Under the pieces are notes generated by a model, which was not told where the DNA came from, ran no database searches, and saw nothing but the letters and a program-made list of their open reading frames with translations. This document shows positions 52,916-60,061 of a DNA stretch of 64,000 bases, piece by piece. Position 1 is the first letter of the stretch, and the number at the start of each line of letters is the position of its first letter. The stretch covers positions 27,354-91,353 of the forward strand of contig JBBSNY010000016.1 in the NCBI GenBank assembly GCA_038260305.1, written 5' to 3'. The position numbers and the translations under genes were made by a program. This DNA comes from CADCVQ01 sp038260305 (GTDB lineage: Bacteria; Actinomycetota; Thermoleophilia; Solirubrobacterales; Solirubrobacteraceae).

Positions 52916-53806
52916 CTATGACAGCGACTGGCGGAAGGCTTCGAGCTCCTCGGCCTCGATCGCGTAGCCGTGGCGGGGCTCGGGATAGCGCCCGCTGCGG
53001 ACGTCGTCGGCGTACGCGCCGACACCGGCGGCCATCTCGTCCTGGATGTTCGCGTAACGCTTGACGAAGCGCGCGCCGAGGCCCTCGCGGATCCCGAGCA
53101 GGTCGTGGAAGACGAGCACCTGGCCGTCGGTCGCCGGTCCCGCGCCGATCCCGATGACCGGGATTTCGATGCGCCGCATGATCTCCACGGCGACCTGTGA
53201 CGGGATCGCCTCGAACACGAGCGAGAAGCAGCCGGCGTCCTGTAGCGCGAGTGCCTCTGCGGCGACGCGTGCCGCCGCCGCGGCGTTGCGGCCCTGGGCG
53301 CGGTAGCCGCCGAGCGCCGTCGCGGTCTGCGGCGTCAGGCCGACGTGGCCCATGACGGGGATGCCCGCGTTGACGATCACCCGCGCCCGCGCCGCCGACG
53401 TCTCGCCGCCGCCCTCGAGCTTGACGGCGTCGCATCCGGCCTCCTTGATGAAGCGAAGCGCCGTGCCCACCGCCTGCTCGTCGGAGATCTCATACGAGCC
53501 GAACGGCAGGTCGCCGACGAGAAACGGCGTCCGCAGGCCCCGCCGTACTGCCTTGCAGAGGACGAGCAGCTCGTCGGTCTCGACGGCGACGGTTGACGGG
53601 TAGCCGAGGACGGTCATCGCGCCGGAGTCGCCGACGAGCACCATGTCGACGCCCGCGGCCTCGGCGGCGCGCGCGCTCGGGAAGTCGTACGCGGTGACCA
53701 TGACGATCGGCTCGTCGAGGCGCTTCATCTCGCTCAGGCGCGGGAGCGTGACGGGCAGACGGTCGGTCGTCGCGGCTGCGGAGATCTGGCTGGGGTGGCT
53801 GGACAT
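52916..53806 (-). CDS. panB: 3-methyl-2-oxobutanoate hydroxymethyltransferase
   Basis: First step of pantothenate synthesis: adds a hydroxymethyl from methylene-tetrahydrofolate to alpha-ketoisovalerate. The 296-residue product has VMVTAYDFPSARAAEAAGVDMVLVGDS (Mg-binding Asp), PFLVGDLPFGSYE, DAVKLEGGGE, VMGHVGLTPQ and LVFEAIPSQVA with the catalytic Glu, IGIGAGPATDGQVLVFHD. Its start overlaps the panD stop by 1 nt. Confidence 0.95.
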   Translation of the reverse strand: MSSHPSQISAAATTDRLPVTLPRLSEMKRLDEPIVMVTAYDFPSARAAEAAGVDMVLVGDSGAMTVLGYPSTVAVETDELLVLCKAVRRGLRTPFLVGDLPFGSYEISDEQAVGTALRFIKEAGCDAVKLEGGGETSAARARVIVNAGIPVMGHVGLTPQTATALGGYRAQGRNAAAAARVAAEALALQDAGCFSLVFEAIPSQVAVEIMRRIEIPVIGIGAGPATDGQVLVFHDLLGIREGLGARFVKRYANIQDEMAAGVGAYADDVRSGRYPEPRHGYAIEAEELEAFRQSLS

Positions 53807-54207
53807 CAGGACTTGACCTCCACGGCGGTCAGCAGCGTCGCGACCTGGTTGTCGATGTCGATGACCTCGTTCGAGCGGTCGCGCACGTGCACGACGACCG
53901 GCTCGTAGTGCGCGAGCTCCTCGCGGGTGTACTGGGCGTAGGAGATGACGATGACCGTGTCGCCGCGATGCACGAGCCGGGCGGCGGCGCCGTTGACCTG
54001 GATCGTCCCCGAGCCGCGCTCGCCGGCGATCGTGTAGGTCTCGAAGCGCGCGCCGTTGTCGACGTCGACGACGTGGACCTGCTCGTGCTCGAGGATGTCG
54101 GCCGCCTCGAGCAGGTCGGCGTCGATCGTGATCGAGCCGACGTAGTGCAGATCGCTACCGGTCACGGTCGCCCGGTGGATCTTGGACTTGAGCATCGTTC
54201 GCTGCAT
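53806..54207 (-). CDS. panD: Aspartate 1-decarboxylase proenzyme
   Basis: Makes beta-alanine for pantothenate. The 133-residue proenzyme has MLKSKIHRATVTGSDLHYVGSITID, where the G-S bond (YVGS) self-cleaves to create the pyruvoyl group, then VNGAAARLVHRGDTVIVISYAQYT. It lies between panB and the DUF2520-PanC gene with 1-nt overlaps on each side, so all three pantothenate genes are translated together. Confidence 0.95.
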   Translation of the reverse strand: MQRTMLKSKIHRATVTGSDLHYVGSITIDADLLEAADILEHEQVHVVDVDNGARFETYTIAGERGSGTIQVNGAAARLVHRGDTVIVISYAQYTREELAHYEPVVVHVRDRSNEVIDIDNQVATLLTAVEVKS

Positions 54208-55940
54208 CAGGAGCTCCCGGTCAAAGGTTCGCGGTCGGTTGGTAGAAGGACGTTGTCGATCAGGCGGACGTCCCCGACGCGGGCCGCGACGGCGACGAGC
54301 ACCTGCTCGTCGCCGATCCGGCGGACGGGGACGAAGGTGTCGGGCGCGACGAGCGCGAGGTACTGGGGCTCGACGCCGAGCTCGCGCATCGCGGCGCGCG
54401 CGGCGGCGGTGATGCGCTCGGGATCGCGCTCGCCGCTCGCGACGGCGCCGCGCGCCGCGGCGAGCGCCCGCGGTAGGGCCAGCGCCTGGCGGCGGGCCCC
54501 GTTGCGCAGGCGGACGTTGCGGCTCGACAGTGCGAGGCCGTCGGGCTCGCGAACCGTCGCGGCGACCTCGATCCGCACGGGGATGTCGAGATCGCGCACG
54601 AGCCGGCGGATGACGGCGACCTGCTGGGCGTCCTTCTGGCCGAAGAACGCGACCTCGGGCCGGGCGATGTTCAGGAGCTTCGTCACGACGGTCGCGACGC
54701 CGGCGAAGTGCTCGACGCCGCGGACCTCGCCCTCGAGCTGCTCAGAGACGCCCCCGACGCGCACGCTCGTCGCGAAGCCGGGCGGGTAGATCTCGTCGGC
54801 CGGCGGGGCGAACAGCAGGTCGGCGCCGGCCTCGGCCGCGAGCCGCGCGTCGCGCTCCTCGTCGCGCGGATACGCGCCCAGGTCGGCGGCCTCGTCGAAC
54901 TGCGACGGGTTCACGAACAGCGTCATGACGACGACGTCGCAGCTCGCGCGCGCCCGGCGGATGAGCGACAGGTGGCCCTCGTGCAGAGCGCCCATGGTTG
55001 GGACGAGCCCGATCCGGCGCCCGGCGCGACGCGGCCCGTCGAGGACGGCGCGCAGCTCGGCGATCGTGCGGACGGTCCTCATGCGCGCACCATCGGCGCT
55101 GCCGTCGACCTCGTTCGCGGCGTGTGTCCGCGCCGCGGTCACGCCCGGCGCCATCGTCGAGGCGGCGAGGCGACGTGTCGCGGCGGCGAGCGCGTCGAAC
55201 AGCTCGAGCTCGTCGGGCAGGCGCTCGGCGACGGCCTCGCGCTGGCGCTGCACGGTGTCCTCGTCGCCGCGAGCGATCGGGCCGGTCAGCGCGGCGGGGG
55301 CCCCGGATGCCGCCCAGTTCTCGACGCTCGCGCGCACGAGCGCGACGAGCGGCTCGCGATCGATCCCGGCGCTGTGCGCGAGGCGCTCGGCCATGCCCTC
55401 GAGCGTGACGAGGAAGTTCGAGGCGATCGAGGCGGCGGCGTGGTACGCGGCGCGGTGCTCGTCGGCGACGTGCACTGGCCGCATGCCCACCGCTTCGGCA
55501 AGCGCCCGCGCCGCCGCCAGTGCGCGCGGGGTCGCGCCGGTGACCGCCGCGGTCGCGCCGGTGAAGGCCGCCCCCGGGCCGGTGACCGTCATCAGCGGGT
55601 GCAGCGAGAACGCCTCGTGGCCGGCGAGCGGGGCCAGCGTGCTCGCCGCGGAGCAGTGTCCGACGAGCAGGCCCGGCCGGTCGGCCGGCAGGGCATGGGC
55701 CGCGGCGGCGATCTGCTCATCGGGCACGCACAGCAGCACGGCATCGACGTCATCGGGGAAGGCGTCCTCACGGCGCAGCGGCCCACGGACCTCGATGCCG
55801 CCGGCGGGCAGCGCGTCGGCGAGGGCGCTGCCGAGCCGGCCGGCGCCGACGATCGCGACGCGGCACGGCGCCGGCGGGTCGCCGGCGCGGCGCGCACGCC
55901 GCGGGTCAGCGGTCAGCTTGGAGTCCGAATCGGTGTCCAT
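54207..55940 (-). CDS. panC: DUF2520 oxidoreductase-like domain fused to pantothenate synthetase
   Basis: The 577-residue product has an N-terminal Rossmann domain (VAIVGAGRLGSALADALPAGG, then VDAVLLCVPDEQIAAAAHAL and HPLMTV) and a C-terminal helical DUF2520 part to about residue 275. A full PanC follows (RTVRTIAELRAVLDG, GLVPTMGALHEGHLSLIRRA, VNPSQFDEAADL, FFGQKDAQQVAVIRRL and LALSSRNVRL). PanC joins pantoate and beta-alanine. DUF2520 genes lie beside panC in mycobacteria; here they are one frame with no stop between. The Rossmann part may replace ketopantoate reductase (panE), which is not seen. Confidence 0.9.
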   Translation of the reverse strand: MDTDSDSKLTADPRRARRAGDPPAPCRVAIVGAGRLGSALADALPAGGIEVRGPLRREDAFPDDVDAVLLCVPDEQIAAAAHALPADRPGLLVGHCSAASTLAPLAGHEAFSLHPLMTVTGPGAAFTGATAAVTGATPRALAAARALAEAVGMRPVHVADEHRAAYHAAASIASNFLVTLEGMAERLAHSAGIDREPLVALVRASVENWAASGAPAALTGPIARGDEDTVQRQREAVAERLPDELELFDALAAATRRLAASTMAPGVTAARTHAANEVDGSADGARMRTVRTIAELRAVLDGPRRAGRRIGLVPTMGALHEGHLSLIRRARASCDVVVMTLFVNPSQFDEAADLGAYPRDEERDARLAAEAGADLLFAPPADEIYPPGFATSVRVGGVSEQLEGEVRGVEHFAGVATVVTKLLNIARPEVAFFGQKDAQQVAVIRRLVRDLDIPVRIEVAATVREPDGLALSSRNVRLRNGARRQALALPRALAAARGAVASGERDPERITAAARAAMRELGVEPQYLALVAPDTFVPVRRIGDEQVLVAVAARVGDVRLIDNVLLPTDREPLTGSS

Positions 55941-56039
55941 GTCGGTCCAGTCCTCGGTGAGGTACCGGTCGCGTTGTTAGGGGCCAATCGCGTTGCGATG
56001 AGCGCAACAGGCAAGACGATACCCAATGCCATCCGCCTC

Positions 56040-56045
56040 TACCAT
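56040..56045 (+). promoter_or_regulatory. -10 box TACCAT for the uracil-DNA glycosylase gene
   Basis: TACCAT followed by 6 nt and the GTG at 56052. It favours this GTG over the in-frame ATG at 55998. Confidence 0.45.
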
Positions 56046-56051
56046 CGGCGC

Positions 56052-56864
56052 GTGGCCACGACGCAAGAGCGCCGCGAGGAGCTCACGTCCGTCTTTCGGG
56101 AGGCACGCGGCTGCACTCGCTGCCCGCAGCTCGCGAGCACCCGCACGCAGGTCGTCTTCGGCGCCGGCAACGCCGACGCGGACCTCATGTTCGTGGGCGA
56201 GGCGCCCGGGGCGAAGGAGGACGCGAGCGGAATCCCGTTCGTCGGCGCGGCCGGCAAGCTGCTCGACGAGCTGCTGGGCGAGGTCGGGCTTGAGCGCTCG
56301 GACGTCTTCATTGCGAATGTCTTGAAATGCAGACCACCTGGCAACCGCGACCCGCAGCCGAACGAGATCGACAACTGCCAGCAGTACCTCATGCGCCAGG
56401 TCGAACTGATCCAGCCGCGGGTGATCTGCACGCTCGGCAACTTCGCGACGAAGCTCCTGCGCGGCGAGCCGGTCGGGATCTCGCGGCTGCACGGCCAGGC
56501 GGAGATCATCACGATCGGCAACCGCGCGGTGCGGCTGTACCCGCTCTATCACCCGGCCGCGGCGCTCTACACGCGCGCGCTGCTCGACACGCTGCGCGCC
56601 GACGTCGCCCGGCTGCCGGCGTTGCTGGCGATGGATCCGCCCGCGCAGCCCGAGCCGCCGGCGTCGGCACCGGAGCCCGAGCCGGGCTGGGCTGACGCTG
56701 TGTCCGCATCCGAGTTCGAGTCGGCAGCCGAGCTGCCCGATACGGCGGCCTCGGAGCCCGGCGAGCCGCCGGCGCCGCCACCGCGCGAGGCCGATCCCGA
56801 GCGACCTGACTGGGCGCCGGACCTCGACTCCGGGTCAGGCGATCAGCAGCTCGGCCTCTTCTGA
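56052..56864 (+). CDS. Uracil-DNA glycosylase, family 4 (Fe-S)
   Basis: The 270-residue product has the family-4 pattern: Cys pair CTRCPQL, GEAPGAKEDASGIPFVGAAGKLLDELL (motif 1), FIANVLKCRPPGNRDP with a third Cys, CLQQ-like DNCQQYLMRQVELIQPRVICTLG (fourth Cys) and LYPLYHPAAALY (motif 2). It removes uracil from DNA using a 4Fe-4S scaffold. The C-terminal 70 residues are an unusual Pro/Glu/Ala-rich tail ending DQQLGLF, which resembles a clamp-binding (QLxLF) motif. Confidence 0.92.
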   Translation: MATTQERREELTSVFREARGCTRCPQLASTRTQVVFGAGNADADLMFVGEAPGAKEDASGIPFVGAAGKLLDELLGEVGLERSDVFIANVLKCRPPGNRDPQPNEIDNCQQYLMRQVELIQPRVICTLGNFATKLLRGEPVGISRLHGQAEIITIGNRAVRLYPLYHPAAALYTRALLDTLRADVARLPALLAMDPPAQPEPPASAPEPEPGWADAVSASEFESAAELPDTAASEPGEPPAPPPREADPERPDWAPDLDSGSGDQQLGLF

Positions 56865-56937
56865 GGACTGGTCGGTCGCGACGGCAACGGCGGCCCGCGG
56901 GCTCGTTGTCCGCTGACACCTCACTGCGAGCGGAGGC

Positions 56938-57207
56938 TCAGTCGGGCAGCTTCTGAACGGCGGCGGCGGCCGCCGCCGCTGCCGCCGGCGTCACGCCCGC
57001 GAGCTCGAGCGTCTGCTCGAGGTCGCTGCACGGCGGCAGGCCGCGTGGGTGCGCCGGCGTGCGGTGCGGGCGCGCGGCGCGCTCGGCGACGCCGATCCCG
57101 AGCCGGACACTCGCGTTGAGCGCCTCCTCGAAGGACATACAGCGCTCGTTGGCGAGCGCGTGGAGCTTGGCGACGAGGTCCTCGTCGAGGGTGACGTTCG
57201 TCTGCAT
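56938..57207 (-). CDS. Orphan VapB-type antitoxin
   Basis: The 89-residue product begins MQTNVTLDEDLVAKLHALANERCMSFEEALNASVRLG, close to the antitoxin at 57690-57950 (same TVTLDDD/SFKEALN strings), and ends with a poly-Ala helix before QKLPD. No toxin follows: only 73 nt separate it from the convergent glycosylase gene. It lies downstream of the vapC at 57262, so it may be a duplicate antitoxin that also neutralises that toxin. Confidence 0.7.
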   Translation of the reverse strand: MQTNVTLDEDLVAKLHALANERCMSFEEALNASVRLGIGVAERAARPHRTPAHPRGLPPCSDLEQTLELAGVTPAAAAAAAAAVQKLPD

Positions 57208-57261
57208 CAGCAGTGGATCATGACAGCGCCGGCCGTCGGCCAGGCCGGCGGCGGCCTGCCG

Positions 57262-57693
57262 TCAGGTCCGTAGGGGGTCCGTCCAGCGCAGTCCGCCGAA
57301 GCGGGCGAAGTCCGTGTCGCAGGAGCACAGCTCGGCCCCGTGTTCGATCGCCAGCGCCGCGAGATGGGCGTCGCTGACGAGGTTGCCGGCCGACCCGAGC
57401 GGCGCGAGAAGCTCGCGTACGACCGCGGCATGGCGGTCGGTTGGATGGACGACGACGGTGCATGGTTGCCGCAGCCAGCCGTCCACGAGATCGAGTGCGT
57501 CGGAGGCGCAGAGCGGCCGCTCGAAGATCGTATGGCGCGTCGAGATCCGGACGACCGCGATGAGGACCGCCCATGCCAGCGCCACCGTCTCCTCGCCCGA
57601 CAGCGTCTGGTCGACCCACTCGCGTGCGGCGGTGTGCCGCGGCGAGCTCTCGTCGATTGCGTAGATGAAGACGTTTGCGTCGGGCAGCTTCAC
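57262..57693 (-). CDS. vapC: VapC-type PIN-domain toxin (module 2)
   Basis: A 143-residue PIN ribonuclease toxin of the same subfamily as module 1: KLPDANVFIYAIDESSPRH, ALAWAVLIAVVRISTRH (no central Glu, as in module 1), NLVSDAHLAALAIEHGAEL, SCDTDFARFGGLRWTDPL. The GTG start overlaps the antitoxin stop by 4 nt. Both toxins are 143 residues and nearly identical over the last 40, so they arose by duplication or shared acquisition. Confidence 0.88.
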   Translation of the reverse strand: MKLPDANVFIYAIDESSPRHTAAREWVDQTLSGEETVALAWAVLIAVVRISTRHTIFERPLCASDALDLVDGWLRQPCTVVVHPTDRHAAVVRELLAPLGSAGNLVSDAHLAALAIEHGAELCSCDTDFARFGGLRWTDPLRT

Positions 57694-57950
57694 TTGCGCA
57701 GCTCGAGCTTGCGCACGATCTCCGCGTCCTCGAGCTCGCCCGCGAGCTGCAGCGCCTTGTCGAGGTTGACTCCGGGCCGAAGACCGAGCGAGCGCGTGGG
57801 CATGCGGTACGGCGTCGCGCCGCGCGGCGTGTCCTTGCACCCGCGACGCACGCTCGTGTTCAGCGCCTCCTTGAAGGAGATGTTTCGCTCGCGCGCGATC
57901 TCGCGCAGCGTCGCCACGACATCGTCGTCGAGAGTCACCGTCGTGCGCAT
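57690..57950 (-). CDS. vapB: VapB-type antitoxin (module 2)
   Basis: An 86-residue RHH antitoxin: MRTTVTLDDDVVATLREIARERNISFKEALNTSVRRG, then a C-terminal toxin-binding part (LGLRPGVNLDKALQLAGELEDAEIV). The ATG at 57950 is set by TAGGAT (57963-57958 on the minus strand) 7 nt before it; a shorter upstream extension to 57959 is less likely. The AGCACTAGTGCT palindrome lies just upstream of the -10. Confidence 0.85.
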   Translation of the reverse strand: MRTTVTLDDDVVATLREIARERNISFKEALNTSVRRGCKDTPRGATPYRMPTRSLGLRPGVNLDKALQLAGELEDAEIVRKLELRK

Positions 57951-57957
57951 GGCGGGC

Positions 57958-57980
57958 ATCCTAGCAGCAGCACTAGTGCT
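57958..57980 (-). promoter_or_regulatory. vapBC module 2 promoter with operator palindrome
   Basis: TAGGAT (-10, minus strand, 57963-57958) and the perfect 12-bp palindrome AGCACTAGTGCT (57969-57980) placed between -10 and -35. It suits antitoxin autorepression. It differs from the module 1 palindrome ACCTGGCCAGGT. Confidence 0.55.
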
Positions 57981-58096
57981 GTCATGATGCGCAACATATG
58001 ATGGCGGCGTGTGACGCTCGACAATGCCTCTTATGTAAACGCTGGCGTTCAGAACAGGGGATGAGCGGCGAATTGCTGTCGAGTCTCACTCAGATC

Positions 58097-58158
58097 AGAT
58101 GTCACTGGGAATCTCGCTAGATGCCACTGGGGCGTCTCGCCAACTGGCACTGGCGAAG
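58097..58158. mobile_element. IS21-like terminal repeats (remnant)
   Basis: A 22-23 bp repeat recurs three times: AGATGTCACTGGGAATCTCGC, AGATGCCACTGGGGCGTCTCGC and a partial CTGGCACTGGCG; the CACTGG cores start at 58103, 58125 and 58148. Serial short repeats of this kind sit at IS21-family ends. No istA or istB frame is found. The rest of the gap (57981-58373) shows no supported gene. Confidence 0.5.
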
Positions 58159-58373
58159 GGGGCCGCGGCGGGCTGGAAGCTGCCGTAGAGCGCGATGGAC
58201 TCGGTGTCGTGGTGACGAACGCCGTACCTCCCCGAACGTCCTGCTCCGAGGCCGGCTCGCGCAGCAGCGTGCCGCGCTCGATCGCCTCGGGCGCCAGCAG
58301 CTCGAACCGGCTCGCGTCACGTCGCTAGCGCTCGTCCCACAGGCGGACAGGCGCGAGACGTCGGCGGCTTCGG

Positions 58374-59291
58374 TCATCGCGTTGGCTCCACGACCACGTG
58401 CGAGCCATCATCCAGCACGATCTGGCCGCCGTGACGAAGCCAGCTCGCGGCGTCCTGTGGCCCGCTCAGCAGCGCCGCCTTCACGAGCGACTCCGCCTCG
58501 AGCGCCGTCGGTGCGAGGGCGGTCGCCTGAACGATGCCGGTGAAGGCCGAAAGCCCCGTCGCTGGATCGAGCAGATGGTGCGACGGCTTGAGTCGCTCCA
58601 TCCAGCTGCGCTTCGTGATCGATGTCGTCGCGACCGCGCCGTCGGCCAGCTTGAACTCGTGCAGGAGTCGCTGGCTCAGCGGTGCCGCAACCGCGACCGA
58701 GCGCTGCACACCGCCGCTGCCGCCGACGCGCACATCGCCCTCGCAGTCGACGAGAAAACCGTGGTGCCCGTCGAGCATGTCGCCGACGATGTCGGCGAGT
58801 AGGCCCTTGACGATGCCGCCTCCATCGAGCTTGACGCCAGGCGGGCGCGTGACCGTCGACGTCTCGAGGTCGACGTCGATCGTGCGCCAGCGGCGATCGG
58901 GATGTGCGGCGGCCGGCCGGCGCGCCGGCGCCAGCGCGAGCGCGAGCGGCAGTGCCAGCGAGCCGTGAAAGCGCTCGCTCTTGTAGCCGAGCTGCTCGAT
59001 CGCGTCGAGCATCGTCGCATCCACCAGACCGCCGGTCGCCTCGGCCGCATCGACGACCGCCTGGACGAAGCGGGCCATGATCGCTGAGACAGGCACCGAC
59101 GACCGCTCGTCGCGGTTGAGGCTCGACAGCTCGCTCTCCGGCTTGAAGCGCGAGAACGCCGCGTGCCCCACGAGCAGTCGATCCCGCGCCGCGATCACCG
59201 CCTCGTCCGCCTCACCGGCCGGCCCCGCGCCGATGACCGAGACCGTCGTGTTGCCGCCGAAGCACGTGAAGGTTCTGGAGGCTTCGATCAT
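58374..59291 (-). CDS. apbE: FAD:protein FMN transferase, ApbE family
   Basis: Attaches FMN to Thr/Ser of flavoproteins such as respiratory subunits. The 305-residue product has GAGPAGEADEAVIAARDRL, FSRFKPESELSSLN near the N-terminus, KLDGGGIVKGLLADIV (the FAD/Mg site), DCEGDVRVGGSGG, SHHLLDPATGLSAFTGIVQATALAPTALEAE (parts: HHLLDPATG). No signal peptide or lipobox, unlike many ApbE. ATG at 59291 chosen because an upstream extension is unlike the family. Confidence 0.88.
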   Translation of the reverse strand: MIEASRTFTCFGGNTTVSVIGAGPAGEADEAVIAARDRLLVGHAAFSRFKPESELSSLNRDERSSVPVSAIMARFVQAVVDAAEATGGLVDATMLDAIEQLGYKSERFHGSLALPLALALAPARRPAAAHPDRRWRTIDVDLETSTVTRPPGVKLDGGGIVKGLLADIVGDMLDGHHGFLVDCEGDVRVGGSGGVQRSVAVAAPLSQRLLHEFKLADGAVATTSITKRSWMERLKPSHHLLDPATGLSAFTGIVQATALAPTALEAESLVKAALLSGPQDAASWLRHGGQIVLDDGSHVVVEPTR

Positions 59292-59394
59292 CGAGGCGCG
59301 GTGAGCGGAGCCGACACCGCTGCCATCTAAGCGGATCGCCGGTGCCGGCACGTGCGTGGCCGAAAGCGCCAGATCCTGTCCGCGACGGAGTCAA

Positions 59395-59416
59395 CGGACG
59401 ACTCGTGAGTCGTCCG
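59395..59416. repeat. 22-nt near-perfect palindrome
   Basis: CGGACGACTC-GT-GAGTCGTCCG, two 10-nt arms with a 2-nt centre, in the 324-nt gap between apbE and the broken GNAT gene. It could be an operator. I see no gene in 59292-59615. Confidence 0.5.
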
Positions 59417-59615
59417 TGTTGTGCCGGTCAAGGAACGCTCGGTAACGCCAACTATGTAGAGAGCGTGCCGGGCGCCGCTCGCGTGAGGATGGGGGAGAGG
59501 CGATGATCTGCGTGTGACCAACGTGGGCGTCGGACGATCCGGGCAAACCTCTCGACTTCTTCGTGAGCAGGTGGGGCTCCACGAGTTTGATCAGATTGGG
59601 CGGCGGCGGCGTCCT

Positions 59616-60040
59616 CTGACGCGGCGTGCCAGCGACGAGCTCGCCGACCGGCTCGAGGCAGACGTCGCGCCGCTGGGGGCTGTGGGCGCTTGAGGAGCGC
59701 GCGACGGGATGCTTCATCGGGTTCACGGGACTCGCGCCCACGGACTTTGAAGCGTCGTTCACGCCCGCGTTGCAGATCGGATGGCGGCTGGCGCGATCAA
59801 CGTGGGGCTCGGGCTACGCGACGGAGGCCGCTCGCGTTGCGGCGGCGTTCGCGTTCGACGAGCTCGGCCTCGAGGAGTTCATGTCGTTCACCGTGTAGCG
59901 CAACGCCCGCTCGCGCCGTGATGCGCCGGCTCGGGGTGCGACATGACTATGCCCACGACTTCGACCATCCGCACGTTCACGACGACCGCCTGCGCCGGCA
60001 CGTCCTGTACCGGCTCGCGGCAGCGCGTAGTCGCCCCTGA
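59616..60040 (+). pseudogene. Broken GNAT (RimJ-like) acetyltransferase gene
   Basis: Family order is intact but spread over three frames: LTRRASDELADRLEAD, then (shift) RRWGLWALEERATGCFIGFTGL and IGWRLARSTWGSGYATEAARVAAAFAFDELGLEEFMSFTV, then TAG, then (shift) MRRLGVRHDYAHDFDHPHV and RRHVLYRLAAAR. At least two frameshifts and one stop make it non-functional. The 5' end (before LTRR) is lost or unrecognisable. Confidence 0.75.
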
Positions 60041-60061
60041 CGCGGGCTGCTGACTGCCCGG

